Assembly (NCBI RefSeq): GCF_014197135.1
Contig: NZ_JACIFA010000001.1
Coordinates: forward strand, 186,001-250,000
Origin: Sphingomonas zeae
GTDB taxonomy: Bacteria; Pseudomonadota; Alphaproteobacteria; Sphingomonadales; Sphingomonadaceae
Length of the DNA stretch: 64,000 nt
Reading direction: 5' to 3'
Shown here: positions 1-9,319 of the stretch, one piece after another
Layout: every line of letters begins with the position of its first letter
How positions within the stretch are numbered: position 1 is the stretch's first letter
Made by a program: the position numbers and the translations under genes
Notes under the pieces: generated by a model
Seen by the model: only the letters and a program-made list of their open reading frames with translations
The model's database searches: none
Told to the model about the DNA's origin: nothing

Positions 1-192
1 TAGCACGTCGCCACCTCGCGCCAACGTCACCCGGCCCTGCCGACCGGGAAGCAACTCGATCAACCGCCCCTCCGCCACCGTTCCCACGGTCAGCGTATCG
101 GTCAGCTCGATGGCGGCCTGGACGATGCGGCCGTCCTCGACCAGCGCGGCCCGCGCCTCGCCGATCCCGGCCTCATAGAGCCATTCAGACAA
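1..192 (-). CDS. rng: Ribonuclease E/G family protein, N-terminal part only
   Basis: The minus strand is open from a TTG at 192 to the window edge and encodes 64 residues beginning (M)[20 protein letters not shown]. The WLYEAGIGEARAAL stretch is how many alphaproteobacterial RNase G/E-like proteins begin; these endonucleases trim rRNA and degrade mRNA in the cytoplasm. The TTG start overlaps the maf stop by 8 bases, which points to translational coupling, and infA-maf-rng is a familiar sphingomonad gene order. The catalytic region lies beyond the window, so the assignment rests on the N-terminus and the neighbours. Confidence 0.7.
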   Translation of the reverse strand, partial: MSEWLYEAGIGEARAALVEDGRIVQAAIELTDTLTVGTVAEGRLIELLPGRQGRVTLARGGDVL

Positions 193-772
193 GCGGCAGC
201 CCGGCCGCTTTCAGCAGGGCGCGGGTCTCGAACAGGGGCAGGCCGACGACGCCCGAATGGCTGCCTTGCAGGAAGCGCACGAACGCCTCGGCGCGGCCTT
301 GGATGGCATAGCCCCCGGCTTTGCCCAGCCCTTCGCCGCACGCGATATAGGCGTCGATCTCGTCATCGGAGAGCGGCTTGAACGCGACGATCGTGTCGGC
401 CAGCCGGGTGCGGACCTTGCCGGTCGCGTCGATGACGCACACCGCCGACAGCGCATGGTGCCGCCGCCCGGACATCAGGCGCAGCAGCTTGCGCTGGACG
501 TCCTCGGTCTCGGCGGGGGGCAGGATGCGGCGACCGAGCGCGATGGTGGTGTCGCCTGCGACGACGATCTCACCCTCTGCACGGTCCACAGCTTGCGCCT
601 TTTCGACCGCCAGCCGCAGTGCGTACACACGCGGCAGTTCCGCGGAGCGCGGCGTTTCGTCGATATCGGGCGAGGCCACGCGGCCGGGCACGACTCCGAG
701 CCGCGCCAGCAGATCGCGGCGGCGCGGGGAGGAGGATGCAAGGACGAGCGGCATGTTGGGCCGGTCGCTCAC
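185..772 (-). CDS. maf: Maf-like nucleoside triphosphate pyrophosphatase
   Basis: This 195-residue protein belongs to the Maf/YhdE family, which hydrolyses non-canonical or pyrimidine nucleoside triphosphates (dTTP/UTP type) to monophosphates in the cytoplasm. Visible signatures are [12 protein letters not shown] near the N-terminus, GDTTIALG in the middle and KAGGYAIQG in the C-terminal third; SSPRR plus KAG.Y.IQG resembles the dTTP/UTP subgroup rather than the YceF subgroup. The start is a GTG overlapping the infA stop (GTGA); an ATG six codons later, just before PLVLASSSP, is a possible alternative. It sits between infA and rng as part of one operon. Confidence 0.93.
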
Positions 773-987
773 TTGAAGCGGTAGGTGATCCGGCCCTTGG
801 TCAGGTCGTACGGCGTCAGCTCGACGAGCACTTCGTCGCCGACCAGCACGCGGATGCGGTTCTTGCGCATCTTGCCCGCCGTGTGCCCCAGGATCTCGTG
901 ATCATTCTCGAGCTGGACGCGGAACATCGCGTTGGGGAGGAGTTCCACCACGCGGCCGCGCATCTCGAGCAGTTCTTCCTTGGCCAA
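769..987 (-). CDS. infA: Translation initiation factor IF-1
   Basis: A 72-residue protein beginning [19 protein letters not shown] and ending KGRITYRFK, matching the S1/OB-fold initiation factor IF-1 over its whole length. IF-1 binds the A site of the 30S subunit during initiation. Its TGA overlaps the GTG of maf by two bases, so infA is the first gene of infA-maf-rng. The ~250 bases upstream hold the repeat element at 1111-1238, leaving roughly 120 bases for the promoter. Confidence 0.98.
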
Positions 988-1110
988 AAAATACCTCGGT
1001 TCGTCGTGTTATAGGGTATGTCGAAGAGGCGCCGCCATAGCCGCAAAGCCGCCAAAAGGAAAGGCGCGCCGAATGACCTACGGATATGGGGTCGGGATGG
1101 GGTTTTGCAA

Positions 1111-1238
1111 TCCTCCCCGGCACGGGGAGGGGGACCGCCGCGAAGCGGTGGTGGAGGGGGAGTGCCGCAAAGGACTCGCTTCGTGGAACCCCCCCTCCAC
1201 CAGCCTGCGGCTGGTCCCCCTCCCCGTGCCGGGGAGGA
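1111..1238. repeat. Palindromic intergenic repeat, family A, copy 1
   Basis: A 128-bp element whose outermost 26 bases on each side are perfect inverted copies. Each end is itself a small hairpin of the form CCTCCCCGGCACGGGGAGG. Inside are two more small hairpins and a core containing AAAGGACTCGCTTCGTGG. Related copies lie at 6996-7122 and 53935-54060. It ends 3 bases from the stop codon of the S9 peptidase gene, so it forms the 3' end of that transcript. It has no coding content. Confidence 0.9.
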
Positions 1239-1241
1239 CCT

Positions 1242-3206
1242 TTACGCCGGATTATGCTGCGCCAGGAACGCCGCCATCGCCTTCAGGAATTCCAGCCGGT
1301 CCTCGGCGCGGGTGAAATGGTGGTCGGCGAGCGGCTGTTCGATGTAATTCACCGACTTGCCCGCGGCCTTCAGCGCGGCGACCATCATCCGGGACTGGTT
1401 TACCGGCACGCGCTTGTCCGCCTTGCCATGGACGATCAGCAGCGGGATCGCCATGTCGGCCGCGCCAAAGCGCGGCGAGACGGCGCGATAGTCGGGCGCC
1501 TGCTTCTTCAACCAGTCGGAGCGCGTCTTGCCGAACAGGAACTGCGAGTCGTACCGCTTCATTGCGGCAAGATCCGACACGCCCGCATAGGACACCGCGC
1601 AGCGATACAGCGCGCTGTTGCGCTGGGCCGCGCGCATCGCAGCATAGCCGCCATAGGAGGCACCGACCATGCAGGCGCGCTTGGGGTCGGCAATGCCTTC
1701 CTTGGCCGCCCAGGCGACTGCATCGTCCAGATCGTCCTGCATCTTCAGGCCCCATTCGCCCTCGCCCTTCTTGGCAAAGGCGGTGCCGTACCCGGAGGAG
1801 CCGCGATAATTGGGCTGGATCACCACATAGCCCAGCTCGGCCAGATATTGGCTCCACCAGTCCCAGCTCTCGGCATCGCGCGCGAAGGGGCCGCCATGCG
1901 GCATGACGATCAGCGGCAGGTTCTTGGTCCCATGTCCACGCGGCAGGGTCAGGACCGCCTCGATCACGGTGCCGTCGCGCGCGGGGTAGCGCACCGTACG
2001 CACCGGCGACAGCCGCTGCCCCTTCAACTGGGGATTGGTCCAGGACAGGAACTGCATGTTCCCATAGTCCGTATCCCAGTAATAAAGCGCGCCCGCCGAG
2101 GACGGGCTGCCGACCGTCACCAGGAAGCGGGTGCGCGCGGTGTTCCACGACACGATCTCGGCCCGGCGCGGGGCGACCGACTTGTCGAGCGCTTCCTGTA
2201 TTTCCTTGATGTGCGGGTCGGTCCAGGCGTCGTGATAAGATTGGTCGGTATAGCGGATCGCCGAGATGTCGTTACCCGCCGGATTCCGGATGATACCGTC
2301 AATGTCATAGCCGGTGACGGTGCTGAGCTTGCGGCCCAGCTTCAGGTCGGGCAGCGAAACTTCGTACAACGCGTCATATCCGTCGCTGTCGTCGATCGCA
2401 AGCGCGGTGCCATCGGCGCGAAAGACGCTGGGGATCAGCACCGACTCGGCTTTGCGGCCATCGGCGCGCGCGATGGTGCGGAAGGATTCGGCGTTGGACT
2501 GGCGATAGAGGATGCTCTGCTTGCGGGTCTCGTCGCTGTAGCGCACCCCCATGCGCAGCTGGCCCTGGCCATCGGCATACCAGTCCCACACATCGGTCTG
2601 GCCGTTGGCGATCCGCTTGACCCGCCCGGTCGAGACATCCGCCTCGAAGACGGACGGATAGACATCGGCCATCGAATAGATGCCGGTCTGTTTGGCGAAC
2701 AGGATGCGCGGGGTGCCGTCCTGCGCGGTCCACAGCACCTCGTCGGCGCGGAAGCCCGAATTGTCCCAGTCGATCTTCACCATCTTCTGCATGTCGGCGC
2801 GGATGCCGATCAGCCGGGTGACGTAATAATCCTCGCCCTGGATCGTGTCCTGGCTGCCCAGCCCGACGATCAGCCATTCGTCATTGACCCAGCGCCACCA
2901 GTTGACGTCGACCTTGTCGCTCAGCGCGGCCAGTGCTGGCTTGCCGTGATCCTTCAGGAGCGGCGCGACCATCAGATATTGCTTGCCGTTCAGCGCCCGC
3001 TTGCCCGCGATCCGGGTGCCGTCGGGCGACAGGGCGGGGCGCTCGAACTCGGGTAGCGCGGCAAAGGCCTCGACCGGCTGGGGGCCGACTTTTGCGGCGG
3101 CGGGTGCCGGAGTGGGGGGCGTCTTGGCCGCCTCCTGGGTCATGCCTGTCAACGTCATCAGGCCAAGCGCCGCCAACGATGCGCCCAGCATTCTTGCCCC
3201 ACCCAT
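1242..3206 (-). CDS. Secreted S9-family prolyl oligopeptidase-like peptidase
   Basis: This 654-residue protein has an N-terminal signal-like segment (MGGARMLGASLAALGLMTL), a Pro/Ala-rich linker, a beta-propeller-like middle and a C-terminal alpha/beta hydrolase domain. The Peptidase_S9 catalytic set is visible: nucleophile Ser517 in GASYGGYAAM, Asp597 in HGKADKRVP and His629/630 in ADHHFTRAED. Family members cleave short peptides, and this one probably acts in the periplasm. The ATG at 3206 is preferred because GGGGGAG lies just upstream; a longer reading to 3233 would spoil the signal peptide. The exact substrate (dipeptidyl- or acylaminoacyl-peptidase) cannot be read from the sequence. Confidence 0.92.
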   Translation of the reverse strand: MGGARMLGASLAALGLMTLTGMTQEAAKTPPTPAPAAAKVGPQPVEAFAALPEFERPALSPDGTRIAGKRALNGKQYLMVAPLLKDHGKPALAALSDKVDVNWWRWVNDEWLIVGLGSQDTIQGEDYYVTRLIGIRADMQKMVKIDWDNSGFRADEVLWTAQDGTPRILFAKQTGIYSMADVYPSVFEADVSTGRVKRIANGQTDVWDWYADGQGQLRMGVRYSDETRKQSILYRQSNAESFRTIARADGRKAESVLIPSVFRADGTALAIDDSDGYDALYEVSLPDLKLGRKLSTVTGYDIDGIIRNPAGNDISAIRYTDQSYHDAWTDPHIKEIQEALDKSVAPRRAEIVSWNTARTRFLVTVGSPSSAGALYYWDTDYGNMQFLSWTNPQLKGQRLSPVRTVRYPARDGTVIEAVLTLPRGHGTKNLPLIVMPHGGPFARDAESWDWWSQYLAELGYVVIQPNYRGSSGYGTAFAKKGEGEWGLKMQDDLDDAVAWAAKEGIADPKRACMVGASYGGYAAMRAAQRNSALYRCAVSYAGVSDLAAMKRYDSQFLFGKTRSDWLKKQAPDYRAVSPRFGAADMAIPLLIVHGKADKRVPVNQSRMMVAALKAAGKSVNYIEQPLADHHFTRAEDRLEFLKAMAAFLAQHNPA

Positions 3207-3288
3207 GTCTTCACTCCCCCCCGTCGGCGACACTCCCCAGTGGCCGACTGATGCAGATTAGCAGCGCGGGAGCAGGAGGAAAGGGGAT

Positions 3289-4194
3289 TCAGCCTTCGGA
3301 CTGGTGTTCATAACCCCAGCGCGACGGCAGCGCGACTGGCTGACCCCCATCGGTCAGTGTCAGACCCTCACCGGGGGAGAAGGTGCCGACCCGCGTTGCG
3401 GCGACCGGCGGCTTCGTGTCGGGGGGCAGCGCGAAGAGCAGTTCGTAATCGTCCCCGGCAGTCGCGGCGGCCAGCCGGGCGGCGTGGTCCGTGCCTCCGA
3501 ACGCCTGCGCCTCGACCGAAAGCGGGATGGTATCGAGCGTGATCTCCACCGCCAGCGCGCTTGCCCGTGCCATGCGAGCAGCGTCGATCAGCAAGCCGTC
3601 GGATACGTCCATCATCGCATGGACCACTGGCCCCAGCATGCGCCCCTCGACCAGTCGGGGCATGGGGCGCCGATAGGCGTCGCGCAGGACGAGGGGGCCG
3701 TGACCCTCCCTTGCGATACGCAGGCCGAGTCCCGCATCACCGATCCTGCCCGTGACCCACAGGCCATCGCCCGCCTTCGCCCCGTCACGCGACGGCGCGG
3801 CGGCGTCGCGGCCAAAGGCGGTCAGGGTCAGCGTGCGGGGGCCGCGCTTCGACACGGTGTCGCCCCCAATGAGGCGAGCCCCGAAGCGGGTGAGCACCGC
3901 CGCCAGCCCGTCAAGAAAGGCACGGTCCCAAGCCGAATCGCCCAGTGGGTAGTTGAGCAACACCCCCTCGACCAGCGCGCCCTTGGCGGCGAGGTCGGAC
4001 AGGTTGGTGGCGACCAGCTTCCACGCGACATCGCCGGGCGGGTCGTCGGGCAGGAAATGCACGCCTTCGGCCAGCGTGTCGGTGGTGACGACCAGCGGTC
4101 CGGCATCGATCACCGCGCTGTCGTCGACCAAGTGCCGCGCGCCGGGATGCAGCGGCATCCGGCGCAACGCGGCGATGAACTCCGCCTCGGTCAT
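3289..4194 (-). CDS. thiL: Thiamine-monophosphate kinase
   Basis: A 301-residue ThiL, which phosphorylates thiamine monophosphate to the cofactor thiamine diphosphate. Diagnostic motifs in order: DDSAVI, TTDTLAEGVHF, NLSDLAAKGA, GGDTVSKRG, VTGRIGDAGLGL, MDVSDGLLIDAARM and GDDYELLFALP. These cover the ATP and Mg2+ binding loops of the AIRS/PurM-like fold. The ATG at 4194 follows the nusB stop by 28 bases, matching the common nusB-thiL arrangement. I saw no TPP riboswitch upstream; expression presumably comes from the hisG-hisD-nusB side. Confidence 0.96.
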   Translation of the reverse strand: MTEAEFIAALRRMPLHPGARHLVDDSAVIDAGPLVVTTDTLAEGVHFLPDDPPGDVAWKLVATNLSDLAAKGALVEGVLLNYPLGDSAWDRAFLDGLAAVLTRFGARLIGGDTVSKRGPRTLTLTAFGRDAAAPSRDGAKAGDGLWVTGRIGDAGLGLRIAREGHGPLVLRDAYRRPMPRLVEGRMLGPVVHAMMDVSDGLLIDAARMARASALAVEITLDTIPLSVEAQAFGGTDHAARLAAATAGDDYELLFALPPDTKPPVAATRVGTFSPGEGLTLTDGGQPVALPSRWGYEHQSEG

Positions 4195-4222
4195 CGGTTG
4201 ATGTCGGGGGGCGGTTGGGGCG

Positions 4223-4678
4223 TCAGGTCCGCGCGACCTTGGCGATCGCGTCGAGCAGGCCGTTGACGAAGCCCGATTCGCGCTTCTCGTAAAAGGCGTG
4301 GGCGACATCGACATATTCGCTGATGACCGCGCCGACCGGCACGTCATGGCGCGCGATCAGCTCATAGGTCCCGGCGCGCAGGATCGCCTTCATCGGCTTG
4401 TCGAGCCGGTTCAACGTCCAGCCCTTGGCCAGCTTGTCCTCGATCATCACGTCGATCTCGCCCAGCCGCGCCTGCACGCCCTTTACGATATCGTCGAAGA
4501 AATCGATATCGGCCTCGGCATATTCGACATCCTCGATGGTCGCGCCGATGCGGTGATTGTGGAATTCGTGGAGCAGCGCCGCCAGCGGGGTCTGTTCCAT
4601 GTCATGCTGATAAAGCGCCTGGACGGCGGCAAGGCGCGCGGCGGCGCGCGCCTGGGTACGGGCGTTGGGACGAGTCAT
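4223..4678 (-). CDS. nusB: Transcription antitermination factor NusB
   Basis: A 151-residue all-helical NusB. Family landmarks include ARLAAVQALYQHDMEQTPLA near the N-terminus, LDKPMKAILRAGTYEL in the middle and a C-terminal GFVNGLLDAIAKVAR. NusB with NusE (S10) binds boxA RNA and promotes antitermination on rRNA operons. It lies between hisD (317 bases upstream, separated by repeats) and thiL (28 bases downstream). Confidence 0.96.
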   Translation of the reverse strand: MTRPNARTQARAAARLAAVQALYQHDMEQTPLAALLHEFHNHRIGATIEDVEYAEADIDFFDDIVKGVQARLGEIDVMIEDKLAKGWTLNRLDKPMKAILRAGTYELIARHDVPVGAVISEYVDVAHAFYEKRESGFVNGLLDAIAKVART

Positions 4679-4739
4679 TGGCGGGCCTTTACCGGGCTGT
4701 CGTCAATTCGTCACGTATTTTGGGAGAGGGGTGGGGCGT

Positions 4740-4827
4740 GGCCTTCGACTTCGCTCAGGCTGAAAGGCTGTTGGGTAATGGGGCCGATACTCCTTCACTC
4801 CGTTCAGTCTGAGCGAAATCGAAGGCC
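4740..4827. repeat. Inverted repeat, family B, copy 1
   Basis: The left arm GGCCTTCGACTTCGCTCAGG continues to 4764. The right arm at 4803-4827 is its reverse complement with about two mismatches over 25 bases, around a spacer of about 38 bases. A second full copy is at 17941-18031, a diverged copy at 59283-59363 and a half copy near 20618. Together with the family C repeat at 4859-4946 it fills the 317-base hisD-nusB gap; I see no gene there. Confidence 0.85.
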
Positions 4828-4858
4828 AAGGGCCGAACCCAGGCCGTCCAATAGGCCC

Positions 4859-4946
4859 CACCCCGGCGCAGGCCGGGGTCCAGTTGCGCGCTGATGGCGT
4901 GACTTACTGGCCTCTGCCAAACTGGATCCCGGCCTCCGCCGGGATG
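4859..4946. repeat. Inverted repeat, family C
   Basis: The left arm is CACCCCGGCGCAGGCCGGGG followed by TCCAG. The right arm starts CTGGATCCCGGCCTCCGCCG, and the two are imperfect inverted copies about 25 bases long. Each arm is also a small hairpin (CCCCGGCGCAGGCCGGGG). It ends 49 bases from the hisD stop codon. It is non-coding, and I found no second copy in this window. Confidence 0.75.
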
Positions 4947-4995
4947 GTATATTACGAGGTTTTTTATCCATCCGCTGGCCACGGAAGCAAACGAA

Positions 4996-6291
4996 TCACC
5001 GGTTGAGTCGCAACCGCAGCGCCACCGACTTGGCATGCGCGGGCAGCCCCTCGGCATGGGCCAGCGCCACTGTCGCGGGGCCGAGTTCGTTGAGCGCGGT
5101 TTCGGTCAGTCCCAGAAAGCTCGTCCGCTTCATGAAGTCGAGTACCGACAGCCCGCTCGCGAAGCGCGCGCGGCGTCCTGTCGGCAGGACGTGGTTCGGC
5201 CCCGCGACATAATCGCCGATCGCCTCGGGCGTGTGGCGGCCTAGAAACACAGAACCCGCATGGCGCACGCGATCGAACAGACCCTGCGGATCATCGACCG
5301 CGAGTTCGAGATGTTCGGGCGCCAGCCGGTCGACCAGCGGCATCGCCGCCTCCAGCGAATCGACCACGATGATCGCGCCGTTCGCGTCCCATGCGGTGCG
5401 CGCGACGCTGGCGGTGGCGAGTTCGGGGATCTGGCGATCGACCGCTTCGGCGACCCGTTCGGCAAAGTCGGCGTCGTCGGTGAACAGGATCGACTGGGTG
5501 ACGGTGTCATGCTCGGCCTGGCTCAGCAGGTCGGCGGCGATCCAGTCGGGGTCGTTCCGGCCGTCGGCGACCACCACGATCTCGGAGGGGCCGGCGACCA
5601 TGTCGATGCCGACCATGCCATAGACCTGGCGCTTGGCCTCCGCGACCCAGGCATTGCCGGGGCCGGTGACGACATCGACCCGCTGAATTCTCCCTGCGCC
5701 GTACGCCAGCGCGCCGATCGCTTGCGCGCCGCCGACCCGCCACACCTCGTCCACGCCCGCCAGATGCGCGGCAGCGAGGACCAGATGGTTGATCTCGCCC
5801 TTGGGAGTCGGCGTGACCATCACCAGCCGCTCGACGCCCGCCACCTTGGCCGGAATCGCATTCATTAACAGCGAGGAGGGATAGGCCGCGCGCCCGCCGG
5901 GCACGTAGATCCCGGCCGCATCCACCGCCGTCCAGCGCGCGCCCAGCCGGACCCCCTGCCCATCGAAATAGTCGCTGTCGGTGGGTTTTTGCTTTTCGTG
6001 ATAGGCGCGGATGCGCGCGGCGGCGAGGTCGAGCGCGGCACGCAGTTCAGGCTCCAGCGCTTCGTATGCGGCGCGGCAGTCGGCCGGTTCGATCCGCCAG
6101 CCGGTTTCGCTCAGGTCATGCCCGTCGAACTGCTTGGTGAAGGCCGCCACCGCCGCCTCGCCATCGTCGCGGACCGCGCGCAGGATCACCTGCACGTCGC
6201 GTGCGACATCGGCATCGCTCTCGCGCCGCGCATCGACCAGTTCGCCGAAGGCGGCGGCGAAACCCGCGTCTTGCGTGTCGAGGCGGATCAT
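4996..6291 (-). CDS. hisD: Histidinol dehydrogenase
   Basis: A 431-residue HisD, which oxidises L-histidinol to L-histidine in two NAD+-dependent steps, the end of histidine synthesis. Visible family motifs are [72 protein letters not shown] and the C-terminal zinc/substrate region [20 protein letters not shown]. The ATG at 6291 overlaps the hisG stop in an ATGA arrangement. A longer reading into hisG exists but has no homology support. Confidence 0.97.
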   Translation of the reverse strand: MIRLDTQDAGFAAAFGELVDARRESDADVARDVQVILRAVRDDGEAAVAAFTKQFDGHDLSETGWRIEPADCRAAYEALEPELRAALDLAAARIRAYHEKQKPTDSDYFDGQGVRLGARWTAVDAAGIYVPGGRAAYPSSLLMNAIPAKVAGVERLVMVTPTPKGEINHLVLAAAHLAGVDEVWRVGGAQAIGALAYGAGRIQRVDVVTGPGNAWVAEAKRQVYGMVGIDMVAGPSEIVVVADGRNDPDWIAADLLSQAEHDTVTQSILFTDDADFAERVAEAVDRQIPELATASVARTAWDANGAIIVVDSLEAAMPLVDRLAPEHLELAVDDPQGLFDRVRHAGSVFLGRHTPEAIGDYVAGPNHVLPTGRRARFASGLSVLDFMKRTSFLGLTETALNELGPATVALAHAEGLPAHAKSVALRLRLNR

Positions 6292-6950
6292 GCGGCTTCC
6301 CTTTCGGCCACGGCGCGGCGGAACGCCTCGACCAGCGGCACGACCTGCGCGCGCGTCTTCATCGCGGCGCGGTTGACGACGAGGCGCGAGGTGACCTCCT
6401 CGATCACCTCCACTTCGACCAGTCCGTTTTCCTTGAGCGTGCGGCCCGAGGAGACGAGGTCGACGATGCGCGGCGCCAGGCCCAAGGTCGGAGCCAGCTC
6501 CATAGCGCCGTTCAGCTTGACGCACTCGGCCTGCACGCCGCGCGCGGCGAAGTGGCGGCTGGTGATATGCGGATATTTGGTCGCGACGCGGACATGGCTC
6601 CACCCGCGCGGATCGTCGCTTTCCGCCATGGCGGCGGGCTCGGCGACTGAGATGCGGCAATGGCCGATCTTCAGGTCGACCGGCGCGTACAGCTCGGAAT
6701 AGCCGAATTCGGACAGCACGTCCGACCCGACGATCCCCAGCTGCGCCGCGCCGTGCGCGACGAAGGTGGCGACGTCGAAGGCGCGGACGCGGATCAGCTC
6801 AATGCCGGGGACATCGGTGGCGAAGCGCAGCGCGCGGCTGTCCTTGTCGGTGAAGGCGGCTTCGGGCCGGATGCCGGCGGCGGCGAGCAACGGCAGCGCC
6901 TCGGCCAGGATGCGTCCCTTGGGGACGGCGATGATGAGCGGCTGGACCAT
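6288..6950 (-). CDS. hisG: ATP phosphoribosyltransferase, catalytic subunit (short form)
   Basis: A 220-residue HisG starting [20 protein letters not shown]. HisG condenses ATP and PRPP, the first and feedback-controlled step of histidine biosynthesis. Landmarks are [40 protein letters not shown] and the PRPP-loop region [16 protein letters not shown]. The length and absence of the C-terminal ACT-like domain mark the short form, which works as a hetero-octamer with HisZ; no hisZ is in the window. A TTG 13 codons upstream is open, but the internal ATG begins exactly where the conserved sequence does. Confidence 0.95.
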   Translation of the reverse strand: MVQPLIIAVPKGRILAEALPLLAAAGIRPEAAFTDKDSRALRFATDVPGIELIRVRAFDVATFVAHGAAQLGIVGSDVLSEFGYSELYAPVDLKIGHCRISVAEPAAMAESDDPRGWSHVRVATKYPHITSRHFAARGVQAECVKLNGAMELAPTLGLAPRIVDLVSSGRTLKENGLVEVEVIEEVTSRLVVNRAAMKTRAQVVPLVEAFRRAVAEREAA

Positions 6951-6995
6951 GAGGATCGGGGGCTTACCGGCGCGCAACCGGGATCGCAATTCTTA

Positions 6996-7122
6996 TCCTC
7001 CCCGCATCGGGGAGGGGGACCATCCGCAGGATGGTGGAGGGGGAGTGCCGCAAAGGACGTCCCTTGTGGAAATCCCCCTCCGTCAGGCCTGGCGGCCTGC
7101 CACCTCCCCGTGCCGGGGAGGA
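6996..7122. repeat. Palindromic intergenic repeat, family A, copy 2
   Basis: A 127-bp element with terminal hairpins (CCTCCCCGCATCGGGGAGG on the left, CCTCCCCGTGCCGGGGAGG on the right) and a core containing AAAGGACGTCCCTTGTGG. The two ends are of different subtypes: GGGGGACCATCC on the left and GGCAGGCC, read inward, on the right. It ends 7 bases from the stop codon of the L,D-transpeptidase-fold gene at 7130-7843 and lies upstream of hisG, so it may separate those two transcription units. Confidence 0.9.
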
Positions 7123-7129
7123 TTTGAGA

Positions 7130-7843
7130 TCACACCTTCGCGGCGTAGATCATCCGGCCAGGGCCGAGATTGGCGAACACGCGGTCCAACTCGTTCTCGC
7201 CGACCGCGAAGCAGCCCTGGCTGCGGCCCAGCATCCCGTGGCTGCGGATCATGTCGCGATTGGCGTACCAGGCCGAGTGAATCACGATCGCACGGCCCAG
7301 CGCATTGTCGTTGGTGGGGTCGAGCCCAACCAGGCGCTGCGACCGGCCATGTTTGCCGACATAATAATTGTCGGTCAGGAAGGCCCCCTCGCTGCTGGCG
7401 TTCGAGTTGAACGCGTTGGAGAAGCGCTGGACATAGCCGCTATGCGACGGGTCCGATCCGCTGCCGTGCGAGACGAGCAGCGACGTGCTTTTACCGCTGA
7501 TGAGGTCGACCAGGTGAAGGCGCGGTTCCGACGAGCCGACCGCGAAATCGACGATCGCCATCCGGTCGCGCTGCTTCACCTGCGAGCCGTGCTTCTGCAG
7601 CGAGGCCATCGCCTGGCGCAGCAACGCCGGGCGAACGACCCGCGACGAGGCCAGGATCGCCTGCGGCACCGCCGGAACGGTCGGACGGCTCGGGATCGGA
7701 GGCTGGCGCATCGGGCGAAGGTCGCCCGCCGTCAGCCGCTCCCGAGCGCTCACCGCCCCCGGAACCGCCAATGCCCCGGCCAGCACCAGCGCGTTCTTCA
7801 ACAGCGCGCGCCGACCCGGCGTCGCGTCCAGATTATCGTGCAT
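7130..7843 (-). CDS. Murein L,D-transpeptidase catalytic-domain protein (YkuD_2 type)
   Basis: A 237-residue exported protein. The N-terminus has twin arginines followed by a hydrophobic stretch (RRALLKNALVLAGALAVPG), suggesting Tat or Sec export. The C-terminal half carries the YkuD_2 signature IVIHSAWYAN with His189 and HGMLGRSQGCFAV with His202 and the predicted catalytic Cys211. Family members resemble L,D-transpeptidases that form or edit 3-3 peptidoglycan crosslinks; the activity of this subfamily is less well established. It is divergent from the YkuD protein at 8041, with about 200 bases of shared promoter region between them. Confidence 0.85.
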   Translation of the reverse strand: MHDNLDATPGRRALLKNALVLAGALAVPGAVSARERLTAGDLRPMRQPPIPSRPTVPAVPQAILASSRVVRPALLRQAMASLQKHGSQVKQRDRMAIVDFAVGSSEPRLHLVDLISGKSTSLLVSHGSGSDPSHSGYVQRFSNAFNSNASSEGAFLTDNYYVGKHGRSQRLVGLDPTNDNALGRAIVIHSAWYANRDMIRSHGMLGRSQGCFAVGENELDRVFANLGPGRMIYAAKV

Positions 7844-8040
7844 TTTGGTCCTTCAACCCCAGAAATCCCGCGACTCCTAGATAGCAAAGGTTGGGCCATT
7901 TTTCTGCCCGCCCCAGGATCCGTTGATCGCTTGGTTCCATCGACTCGGCGTAAGTTCCATTCCACCGCAAAAATTTTCGCTTGGCACCAATAGTCGCTTG
8001 ACGGGTTTAAGAATTTGTGAACTCGCCAAGGAAAAGGGAT

Positions 8041-8643
8041 ATGAAGGCTTTCGCTTTTGCCGCCCTGCTGGGTGCAACGACGCTGGGTTTGGCCATGCCG
8101 GCGCTTGCCGAGGAGGGGCCGGGCACCGTCGCGGTGGCACAGGCCGCCGCCGCTCTTGCCCCCAACCGGTTCGTTTGGGCCGACCCTCAAATGACTGCGG
8201 TCGATCCGGTCGTCCAGCCGGTGACGGTCGTGGTAAGCCTGCCGATGCAGCGTGCCTATGTCTATCGCGGCGACGCGATGATCGCGGCGGCGTCGGTGTC
8301 GACCGGCAAGGACGGCAAGGACACGCCCGTCGGCATCTTCCCGATCCTGCAGAAGCGCGAGATGCATCGCAGCAACCTGTACAATGATGCGCCGATGCCG
8401 TTCATGCAGCGGCTGACTTGGGACGGCGTTGCGCTCCATGCGGGCAATAATCCGGGATTTCCCGACTCGCATGGCTGCATCCGGCTGCCCGCCGCCTTCG
8501 CCAAAAAGCTGTTCTCGGTCACCTCGGTGGGGACCAATGTGATCGTCACCGACCAGATGGTTGGCGATCATTTCGATCCGATGCTGCTGGAAACCGAGTC
8601 CTCCCAGGCCAATCAGGCGCAGTTGGCATCATTGGCCCGGTAA
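8041..8643 (+). CDS. L,D-transpeptidase (YkuD domain)
   Basis: A 200-residue secreted protein: signal peptide MKAFAFAALLGATTLG with cleavage likely after ALA at residue 23, then a YkuD domain. The catalytic motif DSHGCIRLP contains His144 and the nucleophile Cys146, and ALHAGNNPG (His133) precedes it. The domain forms meso-DAP crosslinks in peptidoglycan or attaches proteins to it. The ATG at 8041 has AAGGAAAAGGG just upstream; a GTG at 8017 is in frame but weaker. TTGACG near 7996 may be a -35 element, though I could not pair it with a clear -10. Confidence 0.9.
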   Translation: MKAFAFAALLGATTLGLAMPALAEEGPGTVAVAQAAAALAPNRFVWADPQMTAVDPVVQPVTVVVSLPMQRAYVYRGDAMIAAASVSTGKDGKDTPVGIFPILQKREMHRSNLYNDAPMPFMQRLTWDGVALHAGNNPGFPDSHGCIRLPAAFAKKLFSVTSVGTNVIVTDQMVGDHFDPMLLETESSQANQAQLASLAR

Positions 8644-8647
8644 GCGT

Positions 8648-9313
8648 TCAGCCTGCGACCAGTCCCAGTTCGCGCAACTGCGGCCGCAGCGTTGCCTCAT
8701 CGGTAAAGTGCAGCGCGTGGATCCCCAGCGCGGCCGCTGCGTCGATATTGGCGCGGTTGTCGTCGATGAATACGGCCTGCGCGGGCTCCAGTCCGAATCG
8801 GGCGAGCGCGAGCTGGTAGATGGCGGGGTCGGGCTTCACCAGCTTTTCGTCGCCCGACACCACGATGTCGCGAAAGCGATCGAACAACGCCGATTCGCGC
8901 GCGCGGAAGGGCGGCCAGAATTCATGGCTGAAATTCGTGATCGCGAACAGCGGCACGCCGCCCGCATCCAGTTCGGCGACAAGTTCGTGCATCCCGGCGA
9001 TCGGATCGCCGATACTTTCGCTGAAGCGCGGACCCCATGCGGCGATCAGCTCGGCATGGTGCGGATGCAACGCGATCAGCTCCGCCGAAGTGTCGGCGAA
9101 GTCGCGTCCCGCATCATGCTGGAAATGCCATTCGGTCGTGACGACATCACGCACAAATGCATCGAGCGCCCGATCGTCTGCGATCAGGCGCCGATACAGG
9201 ATCCGGGGATCCCAGTCGTACAATACGCGACCGACGTCGAAGATGACGGCGGTCGGCCGATCGATTCGGGTCGCGGGCAGGTCGTCCGCCACGATCGTCT
9301 CGATCAACCCCAA
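8648..9313 (-). CDS. HAD-superfamily hydrolase, subfamily IA
   Basis: A 221-residue haloacid-dehalogenase-like hydrolase. Motif I reads FDVGRVLYDWDP, where the nucleophilic Asp is present and the usual second Asp is Gly, as in YihX-type sugar phosphatases. Motif II is the Thr of FAITNFS, motif III the Lys of EKLVKPDPAIY, and motif IV FIDDNRANI. Between motifs I and II lies a helical cap. The substrate is probably a small phosphate ester. The start is uncertain: TTG at 9313 follows rpmJ by 6 bases, and a GTG seven codons in is an alternative. It is probably co-transcribed with rpmJ. Confidence 0.85.
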   Translation of the reverse strand: MGLIETIVADDLPATRIDRPTAVIFDVGRVLYDWDPRILYRRLIADDRALDAFVRDVVTTEWHFQHDAGRDFADTSAELIALHPHHAELIAAWGPRFSESIGDPIAGMHELVAELDAGGVPLFAITNFSHEFWPPFRARESALFDRFRDIVVSGDEKLVKPDPAIYQLALARFGLEPAQAVFIDDNRANIDAAAALGIHALHFTDEATLRPQLRELGLVAG

Positions 9314-9319
9314 GGGTGA

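Noticed and set aside
1086..3056. Long plus-strand open frame opposite the S9 peptidase
   Set aside because: It begins inside the family A repeat and runs antisense to a recognisable catalytic domain; no independent support.
4195..4222. TPP riboswitch before thiL
   Set aside because: The nusB-thiL gap is 28 bases and contains no THI-box.
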